Shown piece by piece: positions 21,273-24,171 of a stretch of 24,171 nucleotides of DNA. The stretch is from contig NWUY0300055521.1 in assembly GCA_004151065.3 (NCBI GenBank), positions 22,468 to 46,638 of the forward strand, written 5' to 3'. Within the stretch, counting starts at the first letter, position 1, and every line of letters begins with the position of its first letter. A model generated the notes under the pieces. That model saw only the letters and a list, made by a program, of their open reading frames with translations. It searched no databases and was not told the origin of the DNA. This DNA is from Larix sibirica (lineage: Eukaryota; Streptophyta; Pinopsida; Pinales; Pinaceae). The translations under genes and the position numbers were made by a program.

Positions 21273-23313
21273 CTACAGCTTCAATGAACTTGTCAGAGTG
21301 GTAGCTGTATTTAAGAACAATTCTTGGCCCTATAGCTTACAAATCTTCTCACTATTGGCTGCTAGAGAAATTTTAGGATTTCCTTGACAAAAAGAAGACT
21401 ATGAAGGAACTTTGCACTAGGATGTTGTAGGAATTCTGTGTTTCAACTAAAACAAATAAACTAAAGTAGCTAAAGGCTACCCCCTCCTGTAACCACTGGA
21501 AAGGACTCACTGTGGACGGTAGGGCACCCTTTTTTCAAGAAGCAGATCCAATTCCTATATGTAAGCACCTCTTTTCATGTTGCATGGAGCTATCAATCCC
21601 TGGCAAAGTTACATCTTAGTCCCCTCCATGGGACCCCACCCTAAATATTTGCACCAGCCAAGATAATATTTAGCAATTCTAGTGCAGCAGTTTATCATGA
21701 AACCTGAAAGCATAATATGCCTAAAGACTGGACTCATTTTCAAGCATGGCTAGAAAATAAAACCATGGGAAACCATAAGCCTAGATGGACCAGCATCAGG
21801 CATAAGAAGGCCATCACATTAGAGGGGTCTGCTACTCTTTCTCAGCCTGTCAGCCCCACAATTTAGGAGATTAGGTGGTTAGTCCATGATGGTTGAAAAC
21901 TTGCAAGCAACTGTGTGGGCCTCCCAAGACACTGAGATCATGGGTACCTGATAAGCAGAGAATTATGTTTGAATCCTGAGTTTCGGCGGCTCACAATGGG
22001 GAAAAACGAAAACATCATCTCATGGATTACTTCAGTTTAAAATCTAGTAAAGTGGACAACGAGAAACTTTGAGTAAAGAGCTTTAAACACTTCAATTTTC
22101 CTTGGATTTAAGATATCTAATGGCACATAAAAATCAAATCTCCTGAAGTTTTTGGAAGAAAAGCAAGTTCCTCATTCTAGTAACAGCTCCTATTTTTTTC
22201 GGCACTCCTTTTCTTGAGTATGTTTGTGGGTAAATTCAAACCGGCATATCCATTGTTGAGGATTTCATTCAATGTTAATATGATTATTGTAGGCAATGGT
22301 TGGCTATACTTATCCCATATGACCTTACTCCAATAGCTAAACCCTCCTTGACTAGTATGAGCAGAATCAGAGAGGAGCTTAGCTTCAATGTATCGGAGCA
22401 AGTATCACATGAAAACAAACAAGGAGAGACAGCATCTTCCCAAAATAGTCTAGATCTCATAACATGGCTCCAATTTAAGGCCAACGGACTGCTAAGCCAT
22501 CCATCAGGGTGACATTCTCGCTGTGGTCTGTGTTACTGGCATGGAATGAGAGTAGATGAGGCCAGGTGCTTATTTGACAAAACAGATACTCATCTTGCAA
22601 CCAAAATCACTGACTTGACCTCAGCAATGACTTGAACTCGGAGTGGAGTCAACTCGGTGACTGAGCAAAACTTGGCAATAACTTGGCTTCTTAATAAATC
22701 AGGGACCATATGCTCTAAAACAATCAGGAAACATAAACTCCGCAAATTGATTGACAAAAACAAAGTCTGACGGATTTTGACAAAGAGTTTCGACGGAATT
22801 TTGAATCGGCTCGTCAGCTCACAGAGCACAGCCAACTGGGAGTACTGGCAGAACTGTAGTCTTGTTTCTCTGCTGGCACACAAGCCCGTCGGGCATGTTT
22901 CTCTATGCAATTCAAATAAGATAAATAAGCAGTATAGAGAAGCAATAAGGCAATTTTAGGCAGAGCTGGCAATTTATGGAGTTGTCCTCTGGCTTCACAT
23001 TTAAAAGGGCTCAATTCCCTAGAAATGGTTTCAAGCTTTTGCACTTACTCAACTTAATGTTTATTTGGTTATTTTGATATCATAGGATGGTTGCTAAAAT
23101 AAGGATCTTTCCAAAGCACTGGACACAGGACTGAGGATTCTAATGGCAGCAAAACTAAGGTCAGATTGCCACGCCTGAGAAGCATTTGAGAAGAATGGAG
23201 CTTTTAACGCTGAACTCTCTGCTTGCCATTTACAGCAAAGTTCCACATTAAATTTGAGGCAAAACAGGATATACAAGGCAATCTAAATTATCTATATTTC
23301 ATAATACACGTAC
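21273..23313 (-). other. ACR11-like intron 1, about 2.0 kb
   Basis: The intron runs from donor GTACGT (23313) to acceptor TGTAG. It contains a weak tRNA-derived SINE remnant near 21925-22000 and a run of 'gagttgactcc..ccgagttcaagtca'-type short repeats near 22610-22680. Open frames on both strands at 22177-23044 have no recognised domain and overlap each other, so they are treated as chance. Confidence 0.55.
21925..22000 (+). mobile_element. Possible SINE remnant
   Basis: A box-B-like 'atgtttgaatcctg' (about 21967-21980) follows 'gggtacctgataagcag', which could be a decayed box A at tRNA-like spacing. No poly(A) or duplicated target was found. Weak support. Confidence 0.3.
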
Positions 23314-23480
23314 CTATGATGCGACGGGATTTGAACCTGCGACGCCGAAAGTCCATGAAACCGAAGCTTGGAAGCCGGGTCGCAACGCAAACGGGAAGCG
23401 GGCATGCACCGATCTCCATACCCACTGGTTTTTTGCGTCACAGGAACGAACCCAACTGCGCAGACAGACGTATTGGCCAT
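23314..23480 (-). CDS. ACR11: ACR11-like protein, exon 1 (plastid transit peptide)
   Basis: From ATG at 23480 the exon reads MANTSVCAVGFVPVTQKTSG, YGDRCMPASRLRCDPASKLR and FHGLSASQVQIPSHH. It ends in phase 2 at CATCATAG|GTACGT. The composition (Ala after Met, rich in Ser, Ala, Arg and Lys, almost no acidic residues) is that of a chloroplast transit peptide, which fits the plastid location of ACR11/ACR12. An in-frame ATG at 23522 would add 14 residues (MLCKILLSNWVVNT), but the hydrophobic start is less like a transit peptide, so 23480 is preferred. The phase matches exon 2 exactly. Confidence 0.75.
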
Positions 23481-24081
23481 TGTGTTAACAACCCAGTTTG
23501 ACAGCAAAATTTTACAGAGCATGGCAGCCGAAGATAGATGTTGTTTTCGTTTTCACATCATCATCCCCATTAGAGCATACGAAGAAGATTGAGTGGCTCA
23601 GAAAAGAGTTATTGTCTGAATTTGGTTTGGGTTTGGGTGCTTCCTCTGATGACCTCGAGGTTGGAACCTACGTCCTCGGTTCGCCCTGCTATCAAATTAT
23701 TAGTTGTGAATTGTGCAGCTTCCATCCACCCAGGATTTGTATTTACAGAGTGTCAAATTTTAATATTAATATGACTTTATTATCTCTAACCACCATTGGT
23801 TGTGCCATGGGCATGGGCATGGGATGAGGATATTTTGGTGAGCTTCCCAGATCATTGGATTAAACAAATATATACAGGGTTTAATATAATTTATTAGTTA
23901 TTTTTACCTCAAAAATGCCATCCCACGTGGTGGATTTGGTTTATAAGTTGGCGTCATGGTTTCTTCTAGTCTGGACATTAATAATAAGCGGTTATTGTGG
24001 ATGATGTTCGGTGGAATATATATTTGTGTAATAATTGTTATAGACTGATCTAGTGGTAGATTATACTTCATATTATTTTTT
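23481..24081 (-). promoter_or_regulatory. ACR11-like 5' leader and proximal promoter region
   Basis: On the minus strand this is the sequence upstream of the start codon. CCAAT motifs occur near 23788-23793 and 23850-23856, and an AT-rich 'aataaattatattaaa' lies near 23880-23895. No single TATA box or transcription start can be fixed. A 109-codon plus-strand frame (23498-23827) crosses this region without a recognisable domain. Confidence 0.4.
23923..23930. promoter_or_regulatory. G-box CCACGTGG
   Basis: This perfect palindromic CCACGTGG lies about 440 bp upstream of the ACR11-like start codon. G-boxes bind bZIP and bHLH factors (HY5, PIFs) and are common in light-regulated genes for plastid proteins. 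A role here is inferred from position only. Confidence 0.45.
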
Positions 24082-24171
24082 AAACTGATTATATATATAT
24101 ATATATTTTTTTTTTAAACTGTTTTTTAATATATATATATATATATTTTAATAAACTGATTTTTAATATAT
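24082..24171. repeat. AT-rich minisatellite at window edge
   Basis: Three units start with 'aaactg' at 24082, 24116 and 24153 (34- and 37-bp spacing). The units combine (AT)n and T runs in varying order. The array continues past the window end. Confidence 0.75.

Noticed and set aside
22177-23044. Several 60-106 codon frames on both strands
   Set aside because: They overlap each other in the ACR11-like intron 1, with low-complexity 'gagtcaactcgg' repeats and no recognised family.
23318-23345. tRNA-like T-arm (minus strand 'ggttcaaatcccgtcgc')
   Set aside because: No anticodon or D-arm, and no pairing acceptor strand, is found in the adjoining 60 bp. The same bases are the end of ACR11-like exon 1 (SQVQIPSHH), with matching splice phase.
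1-24171. CRISPR, operon, prophage or other bacterial system
   Set aside because: Spliced plant exons, AT-rich introns and eukaryotic retroelements cover the window; no regularly spaced short repeats or prokaryotic gene arrangement is present.

Overview
The window looks like nuclear DNA from a seed plant with a large, repeat-rich genome, most likely a gymnosperm (inference). Two sets of short plant exons with canonical GT..AG borders lie in introns of up to 2 kb or more. Most of the rest is decayed non-LTR retrotransposons, tRNA-derived SINE-like repeats and LTR-like sequence. There are no bacterial-style operons, CRISPR arrays, rRNA genes or credible tRNA genes. Nearly all long open frames in the window are chance frames in AT-rich repeats; the real coding sequence is in exons of 55 to 213 bp on the minus strand.

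Gene 1 (minus strand, 7426 down to 4316) is five consecutive exons of a DA1/DAR-type LIM-domain ubiquitin-activated peptidase. They run from the end of the LIM-like region to the exon with the HELMH zinc-protease motif. The 3' exons probably lie beyond base 1. The upstream exons (ubiquitin-interacting motifs and first LIM domain) were not found. Gene 2 (minus strand, 23480 down to 19299) is the first five exons of an ACR11-like plastid ACT-domain protein: a transit-peptide exon, linker exons, and two exons forming the first ACT domain. Its later exons, including the second ACT domain, were not found. The two genes are therefore head-to-tail on one strand, and neither the 3' end of gene 2 nor the 5' end of gene 1 is recognisable in the 11.9 kb between them.

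Layout from left to right. 1-3900: LTR-like and unclassified repeat sequence. 3909-4200: a diverged tandem duplication. 4316-7426: DA1-like exons; the 2-kb intron holds a SINE and an 801-bp segment between perfect 16-bp direct repeats. 7430-8076: unclassified, LTR-like. 8077 to about 10560: a dead minus-strand LINE with reverse-transcriptase motifs. 10560-12050: unassigned. 12050-19145: a plus-strand L1-like LINE, split by an array of three units of about 835 bp (13443-16424) and by a SINE. 19299-23480: ACR11-like exons; the introns hold a LINE 3' fragment and a hairpin MITE with 68-bp arms. 23481-24171: the ACR11-like upstream region, with a G-box and an AT-rich minisatellite at the window edge.

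I found no previously undescribed enzyme system. The most informative points are the unresolved two-gene arrangement, a possible 1-bp lesion at the start of the first visible DA1 exon, the nested insertions that give relative ages, and the hairpin MITE inside a gene.
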